Of a stretch of 64,000 nt of DNA, positions 9,713 to 19,250 are shown one piece after another. The position numbers and the translations under genes were made by a program. The notes beneath the pieces are model-generated. The model did no database searches. It was not told where the DNA came from and worked only from the letters and a program-made list of their open reading frames with translations. Within the stretch, counting starts at the first letter, position 1; every line of letters starts with the position of its first letter. The DNA is from Mariniphaga sp. (GTDB lineage: Bacteria; Bacteroidota; Bacteroidia; Bacteroidales; Prolixibacteraceae): assembly GCA_019429205.1 (NCBI GenBank), contig JAHYIT010000003.1, forward strand, positions 22,891 through 86,890. Direction: 5' to 3'.

Positions 9713-11572
9713 TTATTTAAAAAGCTGTTTAACCATATCTTCCTTTCCTTTTGCTTTCAACTCCTGCATAATCGACTTTCGGTATTCGCGTTTGTACCAG
9801 AAGAAAAACTTGCGCTGCTCCCGTTTGTCCTTTTGATTTCGGGCCGTATAAACTTTCTCCATGGTGTAAGGATGATAACCGGAATAGTAAATTACCGTGG
9901 CCAGTGTCATTGGAGTTGGTGTAAAATCCTGCACCTGTTCCAGCCTGAAATCCATGTTTTTAGTTTGAATGGCCAGATTTGCCATATCTTCCGATCTACT
10001 GCCCGGGTGGCTCGAAATGAAATACGGAATGAGTTGTTGGTCCAGTTTTTCTTCCTTGTTTATTTTTTTAAACTCCCGGTTTAATTCCTCAAACAGTTTA
10101 AACGAAGGTTTCCGCATAAATTTCAGCACTTCGTCAGAAGTATGTTCCGGCGCAACTTTCAACCTGCCCGAAACATGATTTTTAATCACCTCGCGTAAAT
10201 ATTGACGGTTTATGTTATCGGTTTCTTCGTTACCGGTTTTTTCCAGAATCATGTCGTAACGAATGCCGCTTCCCACAAAGGCCTTTTTCACTTTCGGGTT
10301 TTCCCTGACTTTCTTATACAAATCCAGCATGGGTTTATGGCTGGTATCCAAATTTTTACATATCGAAGGAAAAATACAGGAGGCACGTTTGCACTTCCGG
10401 CAAATTTCTTCATGAATACCTTTCATTTTATACATGTTGGCAGACGGGCCGCCCAAATCGGAAATATAGCCTTTGAAATCGGGCATTTGCGTAACCTTTT
10501 CAACTTCTTTTAAGACTGATTTTTCGGAACGGCTGACAATAAATTTTCCCTGGTGAGCCGAAATGGTGCAAAATGTACACCCGCCAAAACAGCCCCGGTG
10601 AATATTTATGGAATGACGAATCATTTCGTAAGCGGGAATGGTCCCTTTGCCATTGTATCGCGGATGCGGAAGCCTGGTATAGGGCAAATCGTAAACCCGG
10701 TCAATTTCCTGCTCGGTAAAAACCGGCCAGGGCGGATTCACCACAACCATTCTATCTCCAACCCGCTGCACAAGCTTTTTGGCTTCCATTTTATTCGATT
10801 CTTCTTCGATATGCATAAAGTTGCGGGCGTATTTTTTCTTGTCCTCCAAACAATCCTCATGTGAGGAGAGTTCAAATTCATTCCATTCCTTTTTAGAGGC
10901 GTATTTTTCATCCTGGTCAACCATAAAAGCAATTTGCGGAATGGTGGTAAGGTTTGAAACCGGAACTCCACGCTGAACCAAACGGGCAAATTCCACAATC
11001 GATTTTTCACCCATTCCGTAAAAAAGAATATCAGCGCCCGAATCAATCAAAATGGAAGGCATTAACCGATCCGACCAGTAATCGTAATGTGTCAAACGTC
11101 GCAAAGAAGCTTCGATTCCGCCAATAATTAAAGGAATATCAGGATAAAGTTTTTTCAGAATATTGGAATAAACAATGGTAGCATAATCAGGTCGCTGATC
11201 TGTTCTGCCACCGGGTGTGTAAGCATCATTTGAGCGTTTGCGTTTATTTGCTGTGTAATGATTTACCATGGAATCCATGTTGCCTCCGGTTACGGTAAAA
11301 AACAAACGTGGCTGGCCCAGCTTTTTAAAATCACGCAAATCGTCCTGCCAGTTGGGTTGCGGAACGATGGCCACTTTCAATCCTTCAGCCTCCAGAATTC
11401 GTCCGATAACCGCCGCTCCAAACGATGGATGATCGATATATGCATCCCCCGTAAACAGAATAACATCGGGCTGTTCCCACCCCAAAGACTTCATTTCTTT
11501 TCGCGAGGTTGGCAACCATTTTTCTGTATTTTCAAAACTATTCTTCATAATAACTCTTGCCAAGATTAACAA
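9713..11572 (-). CDS. YgiQ-family radical SAM protein
   Basis: RGCFGGCTFCTISAHQGKFIVSRS and SHPGS motifs; 619 aa. Confidence 0.92.
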   Translation of the reverse strand: MLILARVIMKNSFENTEKWLPTSRKEMKSLGWEQPDVILFTGDAYIDHPSFGAAVIGRILEAEGLKVAIVPQPNWQDDLRDFKKLGQPRLFFTVTGGNMDSMVNHYTANKRKRSNDAYTPGGRTDQRPDYATIVYSNILKKLYPDIPLIIGGIEASLRRLTHYDYWSDRLMPSILIDSGADILFYGMGEKSIVEFARLVQRGVPVSNLTTIPQIAFMVDQDEKYASKKEWNEFELSSHEDCLEDKKKYARNFMHIEEESNKMEAKKLVQRVGDRMVVVNPPWPVFTEQEIDRVYDLPYTRLPHPRYNGKGTIPAYEMIRHSINIHRGCFGGCTFCTISAHQGKFIVSRSEKSVLKEVEKVTQMPDFKGYISDLGGPSANMYKMKGIHEEICRKCKRASCIFPSICKNLDTSHKPMLDLYKKVRENPKVKKAFVGSGIRYDMILEKTGNEETDNINRQYLREVIKNHVSGRLKVAPEHTSDEVLKFMRKPSFKLFEELNREFKKINKEEKLDQQLIPYFISSHPGSRSEDMANLAIQTKNMDFRLEQVQDFTPTPMTLATVIYYSGYHPYTMEKVYTARNQKDKREQRKFFFWYKREYRKSIMQELKAKGKEDMVKQLFK

Positions 11573-11656
11573 TTTATTTCCGGTTTTGATGAAAATACTG
11601 TTATTTTTGTTTTCGTATTTCTATTGGTTTTCCTTAGAAAATCTAAAAAATATTTA

Positions 11657-13456
11657 ATGGAATTATTAAAATTGAAGGACATTTTTAAGGCTCCACCTGC
11701 CCTTTCGCTTTTCGGTGGTGAGTATTTCGCCAAATTTCTGATGTACATTCTCCGGTTCAATAAACTGAACAAAATTTACGAGCAGATTGCCTCAAAAGAA
11801 GGAATTGATTTTATTGATGAAATTATAAGGGTACTTGAATTTAAGATTGAATTTGACGAAAACGAACTAAAAAAAGTTCCGGCAACCGGACCGCTGATTG
11901 TGGTTGCCAACCATCCTTTTGGCGGTTTTGATGGCTTGCTTCTCATTAAATATCTTTCGCAGGTAAGGCCGGATGTAAAAGTTATCGGTAATTTTCTGAT
12001 GCAGAAAGTAGAACCGGTTTCGGAATATTTTATCTCTGAAAATCCCTTCAACAATATTGACCCGGACAAACAGGAAAAAGAATGTAAAGGAACCAGGGAA
12101 GCTGTCCATCATTTGCAAAACGGGGGTGTTTTATGTTTGTTCCCGGCCGGTGATTTGAGCACCTACGGAACTTTCGACAGCATTACCGACCAGGTTTGGC
12201 AATTCCCGATGGTGAAATTTGTAAAAAAAGCCAGAGTACCAGTTGTTCCGGCATATTTCCAGGGAACAAACAGCCGGCTGTTCCATTTTTTTGCCAAAAT
12301 TCATCCCTCTTTACGCCAGGTGAGACTGCCTTCGGAGTTACTGAGTAAAAAACACAAAACCATTAAATTGCGGATTGGAACGCCAATTAAAGTTGAAGAC
12401 CAGGATAAATTTTTCGATGTTTATCAGTTTGGGCGTTTTCTCAGGGCCAAAACCTACAGTATGGAGTCGCCCATAGAAGTAAAACGATTTTTTAATTATA
12501 ATCTGAAACCGCAACACAAACCCGAATCGGTTATTGAACCGGTAGTTGAAGAAAAGATTCTGGCAGAAATCCAAAAAATCAAAACCGATTATACCCTGTT
12601 CAACCTGAAAAACTATACGGCATTTTGTGCACCATCAGAAGAAATACCAAATATTCTGACTGAAATAGGACGGTTACGTGAAATCACATTCAGAGAAGTT
12701 GGAGAAGGAACTAACCGAAGCATTGACATCGATGAGTTTGATTTGTATTACCACCAGATGTTTATATGGGATGAAGAGGAAGAAAAAATTGTTGGAGCCT
12801 ACCGAATTGGAAAGGGAAAGGACATCTTGGAACAATACGGAAAGCGGGGCTTTTACCTGCAATCACTGTTTAAAATAAGCGACGATTTTAAACCCGTGCT
12901 GAATGAAAGCCTTGAGCTGGGCCGTTCGTTTGTTATAAAAGAATACCAAAGAAAACCAATGCCGCTTTTTCTGCTTTGGAAAGGGATTTTGTATTTTCTG
13001 CTTAAAAACCCTGAATACCGCTACCTGATTGGCCCGGTAAGTATCAGCAACAACTATTCAAAAATATCGAAAGACCTCATCATCCGGTTTATCATGCAAA
13101 ATCACCTGAACTGGAAAATGGCACAATTTGTTAAACCGCGCAACAGCTACAAATTTAAAAGCGACAATGCAGATATTAACATTCTGATGGAAAATATGGA
13201 ACGCGACATCAACCGGCTCGACAAAGCCATTGGCGATTTGGATGAATTGAATTCAGGACTTCCGGTTTTGCTGAAAAAATATATTAAACTGAATGCCAAA
13301 ATTATTGCATTTAATGTCGATCCCAAATTTAACAACTGCCTCGACGGGCTGATTATGCTTGATGTGAACGATGTACCCAAAAACACCATTGAATCATTAT
13401 CGAAAGAAGCCAACGACGGATCAATCCTGGAACGGTTTTATACGCACCGCGAATAA
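11657..13456 (+). CDS. Bifunctional acyltransferase: PlsC-like N-terminus plus GNAT/OlsB-like C-terminus (aminolipid synthesis type)
   Basis: ANHPFGGFDG is the acyltransferase HX4D variant, with a downstream LFPAGDLS block; the C-terminal half resembles the N-acyltransferase domain (DEFDLYYHQMFIWDEEEEKIVGAYRIGKG...LELGRSFV). Confidence 0.8.
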   Translation: MELLKLKDIFKAPPALSLFGGEYFAKFLMYILRFNKLNKIYEQIASKEGIDFIDEIIRVLEFKIEFDENELKKVPATGPLIVVANHPFGGFDGLLLIKYLSQVRPDVKVIGNFLMQKVEPVSEYFISENPFNNIDPDKQEKECKGTREAVHHLQNGGVLCLFPAGDLSTYGTFDSITDQVWQFPMVKFVKKARVPVVPAYFQGTNSRLFHFFAKIHPSLRQVRLPSELLSKKHKTIKLRIGTPIKVEDQDKFFDVYQFGRFLRAKTYSMESPIEVKRFFNYNLKPQHKPESVIEPVVEEKILAEIQKIKTDYTLFNLKNYTAFCAPSEEIPNILTEIGRLREITFREVGEGTNRSIDIDEFDLYYHQMFIWDEEEEKIVGAYRIGKGKDILEQYGKRGFYLQSLFKISDDFKPVLNESLELGRSFVIKEYQRKPMPLFLLWKGILYFLLKNPEYRYLIGPVSISNNYSKISKDLIIRFIMQNHLNWKMAQFVKPRNSYKFKSDNADINILMENMERDINRLDKAIGDLDELNSGLPVLLKKYIKLNAKIIAFNVDPKFNNCLDGLIMLDVNDVPKNTIESLSKEANDGSILERFYTHRE

Positions 13457-13460
13457 CTGG

Positions 13461-14063
13461 TCATTTCCAAAATTCAAACATTTTTCCTTTTGCACCGAAA
13501 ACAGGATCATTTTTTGGCAGCGAAACCCGGGAAATGTTTTGTTTCGCTTTTTCCATCTCAGGGTCTTTTCCGTAATTCATATCCCAGTTCTGGCCGTCGG
13601 GATAGGCGCCAACCACGGCAAATCCGTCGCCGGAATCGATGCGTTTGTGAGAAGTGCCGGCAGGTAAAACCACCAAATCACCCTTTTCAATTTTAACCGG
13701 ATCGTTTTCCGGTCCTCCCAGTTGAACAACTGCCCAGCCCGAATAAACACCAAGTGCTTCATGCGCGGTTGAATGGTAATGCTGAAAATTGTAAATGCCA
13801 TTTCGCCACGAGCCACCCCAATTGTTTTGTGATAAAATTCTTTCAATTTCTGAAGCCGGATCGGAACCTGAAAAATCAAATACACTTTTATAGAGCAAAA
13901 CCGGCAAATCCGGATTGTTGGGAAAATTCCCGTTTTCAGAAAGAAGTAAAGTTTTTATTTCTGCTGATGGATTAATTTGTGCATGCATATCATAAACAAT
14001 TATTATTAAAACAGCGAATAAAACGTTTCTTAATTTCATTTCATTAAAAATTACATGAGCCAA
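13461..14063 (-). CDS. Cupin domain protein (YjlB-like), possibly exported
   Basis: YHSTAHEALGVYSGWAVVQLGG...GDLVVLPAGTSHKRI; hydrophobic N-terminus. Confidence 0.75.
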   Translation of the reverse strand: MAHVIFNEMKLRNVLFAVLIIIVYDMHAQINPSAEIKTLLLSENGNFPNNPDLPVLLYKSVFDFSGSDPASEIERILSQNNWGGSWRNGIYNFQHYHSTAHEALGVYSGWAVVQLGGPENDPVKIEKGDLVVLPAGTSHKRIDSGDGFAVVGAYPDGQNWDMNYGKDPEMEKAKQNISRVSLPKNDPVFGAKGKMFEFWK

Positions 14064-14114
14064 AATTTACAACAAGTTAAGGATACTTTTTGTTATTTTT
14101 GGCGACTTTAAAAT

Positions 14115-14263
14115 GGTCAATATCCAATGTTCAATAATGAATTTTTAATCAAAAAACGAAGTAATATATAACTTGAAAATAGGATATTGAATATTCGTTA
14201 TTGGTTATTCTCTAAAAAGAATCAAAATTTCCAAGATCCAATACTCAATATTGAATATCCAAA
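14115..14263. repeat. AT-rich repeat units (left flank of the four-helix-bundle gene)
   Basis: Units such as TCAATATCCAATGTTCAATAATGAAT, inverted unit GGATATTGAATATTCGTTATTGGTTATTC, and TTTCCAAGATCCAATACTCAATATTGAATATCCAAAT. Confidence 0.75.
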
Positions 14264-14302
14264 TGAAAGAAAGATAATAACTTATCATTAAAATTTAAAT
14301 TT

Positions 14303-14659
14303 ATGGAAAGAAAATATGATTTGGAAGAACGGCTAATTGATTTTGTTCTTCAAATTGATGAAATTATAGAACAGTTACCTAACACAAGACTTGCAAATCA
14401 CATTGCAGGACAACTGGTTAGAAGTGGTACTTCTCCTGCACTAAACTACGGAGAAGCACAATCTGCAGAATCTCAAAAAGATTTTGTGCATAAAATGCAG
14501 GTAATTTTAAAAGAATTGAGGGAAACAAGAATATGTCTGAAAATTATTATCAGAAAACCCCTGCTTGAAAACCATGTTGTAATGCCAGTGCTGGTTGAAA
14601 ATGAAGAATTAATTGCCATATTTGCCAAAAGTGTAAAAACAGCAAAATTGAAATTATAA
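14303..14659 (+). CDS. Four-helix-bundle protein (IVS / S23-like family)
   Basis: 118 aa; LIDFVLQIDEIIEQLPNTRLANHIAGQLVRSGTSPALNYGEAQSAES is diagnostic. Confidence 0.9.
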   Translation: MERKYDLEERLIDFVLQIDEIIEQLPNTRLANHIAGQLVRSGTSPALNYGEAQSAESQKDFVHKMQVILKELRETRICLKIIIRKPLLENHVVMPVLVENEELIAIFAKSVKTAKLKL

Positions 14660-14667
14660 TAATGGGA

Positions 14668-14825
14668 AATTTCCAATATCCAATGTTCAATATTGAATAT
14701 CCAAATAAAAACCAAAGTACGTTCCGTTTTGATTATTGGATATTGAGTATTCAATATTGGTTATTTCTTATGAAAATTAAGAATAGCCAATTTCCAATGT
14801 TCAATAAAGAATATTCAAATAAAAA
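14668..14825. repeat. AT-rich repeat units (right flank of the four-helix-bundle gene)
   Basis: AAATTTCCAATATCCAATGTTCAATATTGAATATCCAAATAAAA, inverted ATTATTGGATATTGAGTATTCAATATTGGTTATTTCTT, and CCAATTTCCAATGTTCAATAAAGAATATTCAAATAAAA. Confidence 0.85.
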
Positions 14826-14827
14826 AG

Positions 14828-15760
14828 ATGATAAGAAATACTAAAAACTACCTTTTACTTATACTCAAAGGAATGGGAATGGGAGCAGCGGACGTAGTGC
14901 CAGGCGTTTCGGGAGGAACGATTGCTTTTATAACAGGGATTTACGAGGAGTTGATTGACTCCATTAAATCAGTGAATCTGAATGCGCTGAAGCTTTTATT
15001 TTCATTCAAATTAACTGCATTTTGGAAAGCCATTAACGGCAACTTCCTGATAAGTGTTTTTCTCGGAATCGGAATCAGCATATTTTCGCTGGCCAAAGGA
15101 CTGGAGTACCTGCTTCACCATTACCCCATTCTGGTGTGGGCATTTTTCTTTGGTTTGATTATAGCCTCTGCCATTTACATTGCCCGCACCATAAAAAAAT
15201 GGGATACCGGAACTGTAATTGCAGGAATAGCCGGCATTGTGGTAGCATATTTTATCACAGTTATTTCACCTGCCGAGGCCAACACTACCTGGCTATTCAT
15301 TTTTATTTCGGGTTCCATTGCCATTTGTGCCATGATTTTACCCGGAATTTCAGGTAGTTTTATTCTGGTATTGCTGGGAATGTACAAATTTATTTTATCG
15401 GCAGTAGGCGATTTAAACATTCCCGTACTGCTTGTTTTTATAGCCGGCGCAGCTATCGGAATCATAGCATTTTCCAATTTGCTTTCGTGGTTGCTCAAAA
15501 AATTTCACAACCTCACCATTACTGTGTTGTCTGGTTTTATGGTTGGTTCGCTGAATAAAATCTGGCCATGGAAACAGGTGACCGAAACCTTTATTGATCG
15601 GCATGGTGAAATAAGACCTCTGGCTGAAAAAAATATTTTGCCCGGAACTTACGAAAACTTAACAGGTAACGAATCCTGGTTGTTTGGTGCCGTTCTTTTG
15701 GCTATTGTTGGTTTTGCGCTTATTTTTGTGATTGAAGGATTGACAAAACAGAAAAAATGA
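14828..15760 (+). CDS. DUF368 membrane protein (PopT-like polyprenyl-phosphate translocase family)
   Basis: MGMGAADVVPGVSGGTIAFITGIYEELI and LPGISGSFILVLLGMY motifs. Confidence 0.9.
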   Translation: MIRNTKNYLLLILKGMGMGAADVVPGVSGGTIAFITGIYEELIDSIKSVNLNALKLLFSFKLTAFWKAINGNFLISVFLGIGISIFSLAKGLEYLLHHYPILVWAFFFGLIIASAIYIARTIKKWDTGTVIAGIAGIVVAYFITVISPAEANTTWLFIFISGSIAICAMILPGISGSFILVLLGMYKFILSAVGDLNIPVLLVFIAGAAIGIIAFSNLLSWLLKKFHNLTITVLSGFMVGSLNKIWPWKQVTETFIDRHGEIRPLAEKNILPGTYENLTGNESWLFGAVLLAIVGFALIFVIEGLTKQKK

Positions 15761-16503
15761 AAAAAAAATACGGATTGATTGGCTACCCACTAACCCACTC
15801 TTTTTCAAAACAGTTTTTTACCGAAAAATTTGAAAAGGAAAAAGTGGATGCAACGTATGAGAATTTCGAAATTGAAGATATTTCATGGTTTCCGGATGTG
15901 GTGAGAAACAATCCGGAGTTAATTGGCCTGAATGTGACCATACCATATAAACAACTGATAATTAATTTTTTAAACGAATTGGATAAAGCCGCGGATGATG
16001 TGGGCGCTGTGAACACAATAAAAATTAAACGTATAGGAGAACGAATTCATTTAAAAGGATTTAACACAGATACTTGGGGATTTGAAGCTTCACTGAAACC
16101 GTTATTAAAAAAATACCACGATAAAGCTTTGATTTTGGGAACGGGCGGGGCTTCAAAAGCCATTAAATATGTGCTGAACAAACTGGGCATTGATTTTATT
16201 TCAGCATCAATTGAAGAGTTGCAGAAAAAGGAAATCCGGTACGAAGATATTGGTAAAAAAATTCTGGAAGAACGTCTTCTCATAATAAACGCCACACCGC
16301 TTGGAACCTACCCGAAAGTAGAAACTTTTCCACCAATTCCTTATAAATTTTTAACAGGGAAACATTTACTTTTCGATTTGGTCTATAATCCTGAAGTAAC
16401 CCAGTTTATGAAAAAAGGGAAAGAAAAAGGAGCAGTGGTTAAAAACGGATTTGAAATGCTGGTGCAACAAGCTTTAAAATCTTATGAAATCTGGAATGCC
16501 TGA
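15757..16503 (+). CDS. aroE: Shikimate dehydrogenase
   Basis: GYPLTHSFSKQFF, GLNVTIPYKQ, NTDTWGFEASL, LGTGGASKAIKYVL. Confidence 0.93.
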   Translation: MKKKYGLIGYPLTHSFSKQFFTEKFEKEKVDATYENFEIEDISWFPDVVRNNPELIGLNVTIPYKQLIINFLNELDKAADDVGAVNTIKIKRIGERIHLKGFNTDTWGFEASLKPLLKKYHDKALILGTGGASKAIKYVLNKLGIDFISASIEELQKKEIRYEDIGKKILEERLLIINATPLGTYPKVETFPPIPYKFLTGKHLLFDLVYNPEVTQFMKKGKEKGAVVKNGFEMLVQQALKSYEIWNA

Positions 16504-16587
16504 AATGGGTTTTATAGGTGATATGGCGCTTTTCAAACGGAAATAAGAAAACCTGCTGAATTACTATCTTTGTAAAAAAGAAATTAA

Positions 16588-16827
16588 ATGAAAGCGATTG
16601 AATTGAATTCACGAACTGATAAAAAAGGGTATTTAAAAATAAAATACCCACTTGAAAGGTCAGAAAAAAATGTTCGTATTTTGATACTTGTGGATGAGGA
16701 CAATAATGAGACAGAAGAAGAAGAATTGTGGCTAAAAGCAATTTCTCAAAATCCAGCCTTCGACTTTTTAAAAGATGAATCGGAAGATATTTATTCCTTA
16801 ACTGATGGAGAACCCTTCAATGATTAA
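16588..16827 (+). CDS. Putative antitoxin partner of a PemK/MazF-like toxin
   Basis: 79 aa acidic protein whose 3' end overlaps the toxin start (ATG at 16820). Confidence 0.65.
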   Translation: MKAIELNSRTDKKGYLKIKYPLERSEKNVRILILVDEDNNETEEEELWLKAISQNPAFDFLKDESEDIYSLTDGEPFND

Positions 16828-17164
16828 AAACTCCGTTGTTCTTGTCCCTTTTCCGTTTGATGACTTTTCTGAGCTGAAAGTCAGGCCTGCACTATGTCTT
16901 ACCCGGGAAATTGGAAAACATAAACATGTTGTTATTGCTTTCATCTCAAGTAAGATTCCAAATGAAATCCTGAAAAGTGATCTCATTTTGGAAAAGAATT
17001 CAAAGTTATTTCAGGGAACCGGTCTGGCGGTGGATTCTATTATTCGCTTGCACAAACTTGTCACAATACCAAGACTACTCATTAAGAGAAAATTAGGAAT
17101 AATTGGTGTTCAAACAGAAAATGAAGTAAAAGAAAAAATTACAGAACTCTTTTTTGAAAAATAA
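16820..17164 (+). CDS. Type II toxin, PemK/MazF family
   Basis: VVLVPFPFDDFSELKVRPALCL...HVVIAFISS...TGLAVDSIIRLHKLVTI; start revised to MIKNSVV. Confidence 0.85.
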   Translation: MIKNSVVLVPFPFDDFSELKVRPALCLTREIGKHKHVVIAFISSKIPNEILKSDLILEKNSKLFQGTGLAVDSIIRLHKLVTIPRLLIKRKLGIIGVQTENEVKEKITELFFEK

Positions 17165-17170
17165 GATTAC

Positions 17171-17644
17171 ATGCAGGAAAAGAAAAAAATATTATTTGTC
17201 TGTATGGGAAATATTTGTCGGTCGCCAAGTGCCGAAGCGGTTTTTACAGGAATGGCCACAAAAGAAGGAATAATTGAGAAATTTGAAATTGATTCAGCCG
17301 GGACCGGCGCCTGGCATGCTGGCGAACCAGCCGACAAACGCATGCAAAAACATGCCATAAAACGGGGTTACAATCTGACAAGTATAGCCCGGAAATTCGA
17401 TCCGGATACTGATTTCGACCGTTTCGATTTAATTGTGGCCATGGACGATGACAATGTACAGTCGCTGAAAAGTATGGCAAGGAACGAAAGCGATTTGAAA
17501 AAAATTCATAAAATGACCGATTTCAGCAAGGAGTGGAATTACGATGAAGTTCCCGATCCGTATTACGGTGGCGATGAAGGTTTTGAGCTCGTGCTCGACC
17601 TGCTGGAAGACGCCTGCGAAGGATTGCTTGAAAAACAGCATTAA
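17171..17644 (+). CDS. Low-molecular-weight protein-tyrosine phosphatase
   Basis: VCMGNICRSPSAEAVF P-loop and VPDPYYGG. Confidence 0.93.
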   Translation: MQEKKKILFVCMGNICRSPSAEAVFTGMATKEGIIEKFEIDSAGTGAWHAGEPADKRMQKHAIKRGYNLTSIARKFDPDTDFDRFDLIVAMDDDNVQSLKSMARNESDLKKIHKMTDFSKEWNYDEVPDPYYGGDEGFELVLDLLEDACEGLLEKQH

Positions 17645-18108
17645 TTTTCGAAATGATAAAGAAAAGTGACCAATGCATCGTATGCAGGCTTTTTCTGACC
17701 TTCAATTTCTACCACAATTTTCACCTGAATCCTGGCAATCCCACGTAAATTCTTTATGTCGTGCAACGAAACCATGGCCCTGATTTTATCGTTTACCAAA
17801 ACAGGTTGCTGAAATTTTAGTTTTTCAATGCCATAGTTTACAATCATTTTCACATTACGCACATCAACAATGGAATACCAAAGGTAAGTAAGCATGGAAA
17901 CGGTTAAATACCCATGAGCAATGGTTGTTTTAAAAGGCGATTCTTTGGCAGCTCGTTCAGGGTCGGTGTGAATCCACTGGTAATCGAGTGTAGCGTCGGC
18001 AAATTTATCGATTTGTTCCTGGGTAATCTGTATAAACTCTGATGTCCCAATTTCTTTTCCGAGAAATGATTCAAATTCTTCGTAACTATTAATGATTGTT
18101 TTTCCCAT
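17641..18108 (-). CDS. MaoC-family (R)-hydratase
   Basis: FADATLDYQWIHTDPERA...FKTTIAHGYLTVSML hot-dog hydratase motif. Confidence 0.9.
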   Translation of the reverse strand: MGKTIINSYEEFESFLGKEIGTSEFIQITQEQIDKFADATLDYQWIHTDPERAAKESPFKTTIAHGYLTVSMLTYLWYSIVDVRNVKMIVNYGIEKLKFQQPVLVNDKIRAMVSLHDIKNLRGIARIQVKIVVEIEGQKKPAYDALVTFLYHFEN

Positions 18109-18297
18109 ATTGAGTTAATATTTTTATGGCTGCAAAGAAAACCATTTTCCACCTTTTACAGAAGAAAAAAGCTCCGGCAACTGAAAATTCATACAGCTTT
18201 CGGAAAACTTTTCCGAATATTAAGCCTGACTGTTCCAAACTTAAACAAGACTGATTTGTTTGATAAATTTCTCACCTTTGCAGTTACGCATTTCAAT

Positions 18298-19233
18298 ATG
18301 AAAAAATTAGTAAGCAGCACAACATTTCTGGCACTCGTTGCCACCTGGCTCTGGTCCACTGCATTTGTGGGTGTCAAAATCGGATTGGAATACCACACAC
18401 CACTACAGTTTGCAGGTATTCGATTTTTTATTTCCGGAATTCTGATTTTCATTCTGTTTGGAAATTACAGCAGGTTCTTCCGTGAAATTAAAGCGAACCT
18501 TAAACTGGTGTTATGGCTTTCACTCATTCAGATTTTTGCACAATATGCACTTTTTTATAGCGGATTAAATCTGGTTCCGGGAGCACTCGGCGCCATGATA
18601 ATCGGTTCGTCTCCCCTTTTTATTGCCATTGTAGCCCACTTTGCTTTCCAAAACGACAAAATGACCTCAATGAAAACCTTTAGTATTCTGATTGGTGTGG
18701 CCGGAATTGCAGTTATCACCCTTGGACGAACAAAAGTTGAGATGCGCGGAGAACTTGAATTTTTGGGCATTGGACTGCTTTTAGTAAACAACCTGGTTGC
18801 CGGGTACGCCAATGTACTGGTTTCCAAATCGCCCAAAGGAATTTCGCCACTCGTACTCAGTTCATCAACCCTGATTATTGGGGGACTTTTGCTTTCTTTA
18901 GTTTCCATTCCGGTTGAAGGGATCAACACCGGTCCATTCCCTTCTAAATACTATATTGCGCTGGCCTGGCTTAGTTTTTTATCGGCAGCAGCTATTTCTA
19001 TCTGGTTTGTTTTATTGAAACGCCCGGGAGTAAAAGTGTCTATATTAAATGTTTGGAAATTTATGATTCCGGTTTCAGGCGCTATTTTGAGTTGGATTAT
19101 TCTGGAAAATGAAAAACCCGATTTACCTTCCATCATAGGAATGATGGGCATTGCAGGTTCGCTACTTGCCCTGAATTATGCAAACCGAAAGTCCATGAAA
19201 AAGGCCGAACTCCAAAAAGCCCGGCCTGAATAA
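18298..19233 (+). CDS. EamA/DMT-superfamily transporter
   Basis: About 10 TM segments; FLALVATWLWSTAFVGVKIGLEY; start revised. Confidence 0.85.
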   Translation: MKKLVSSTTFLALVATWLWSTAFVGVKIGLEYHTPLQFAGIRFFISGILIFILFGNYSRFFREIKANLKLVLWLSLIQIFAQYALFYSGLNLVPGALGAMIIGSSPLFIAIVAHFAFQNDKMTSMKTFSILIGVAGIAVITLGRTKVEMRGELEFLGIGLLLVNNLVAGYANVLVSKSPKGISPLVLSSSTLIIGGLLLSLVSIPVEGINTGPFPSKYYIALAWLSFLSAAAISIWFVLLKRPGVKVSILNVWKFMIPVSGAILSWIILENEKPDLPSIIGMMGIAGSLLALNYANRKSMKKAELQKARPE

Positions 19234-19250
19234 ATGAAATATTTTAGCTG

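Noticed and set aside
10202-10864. Plus-strand ORFs of about 100 aa inside the YgiQ gene
   Set aside because: Shadow ORFs opposite a strongly supported 619-aa radical SAM gene.
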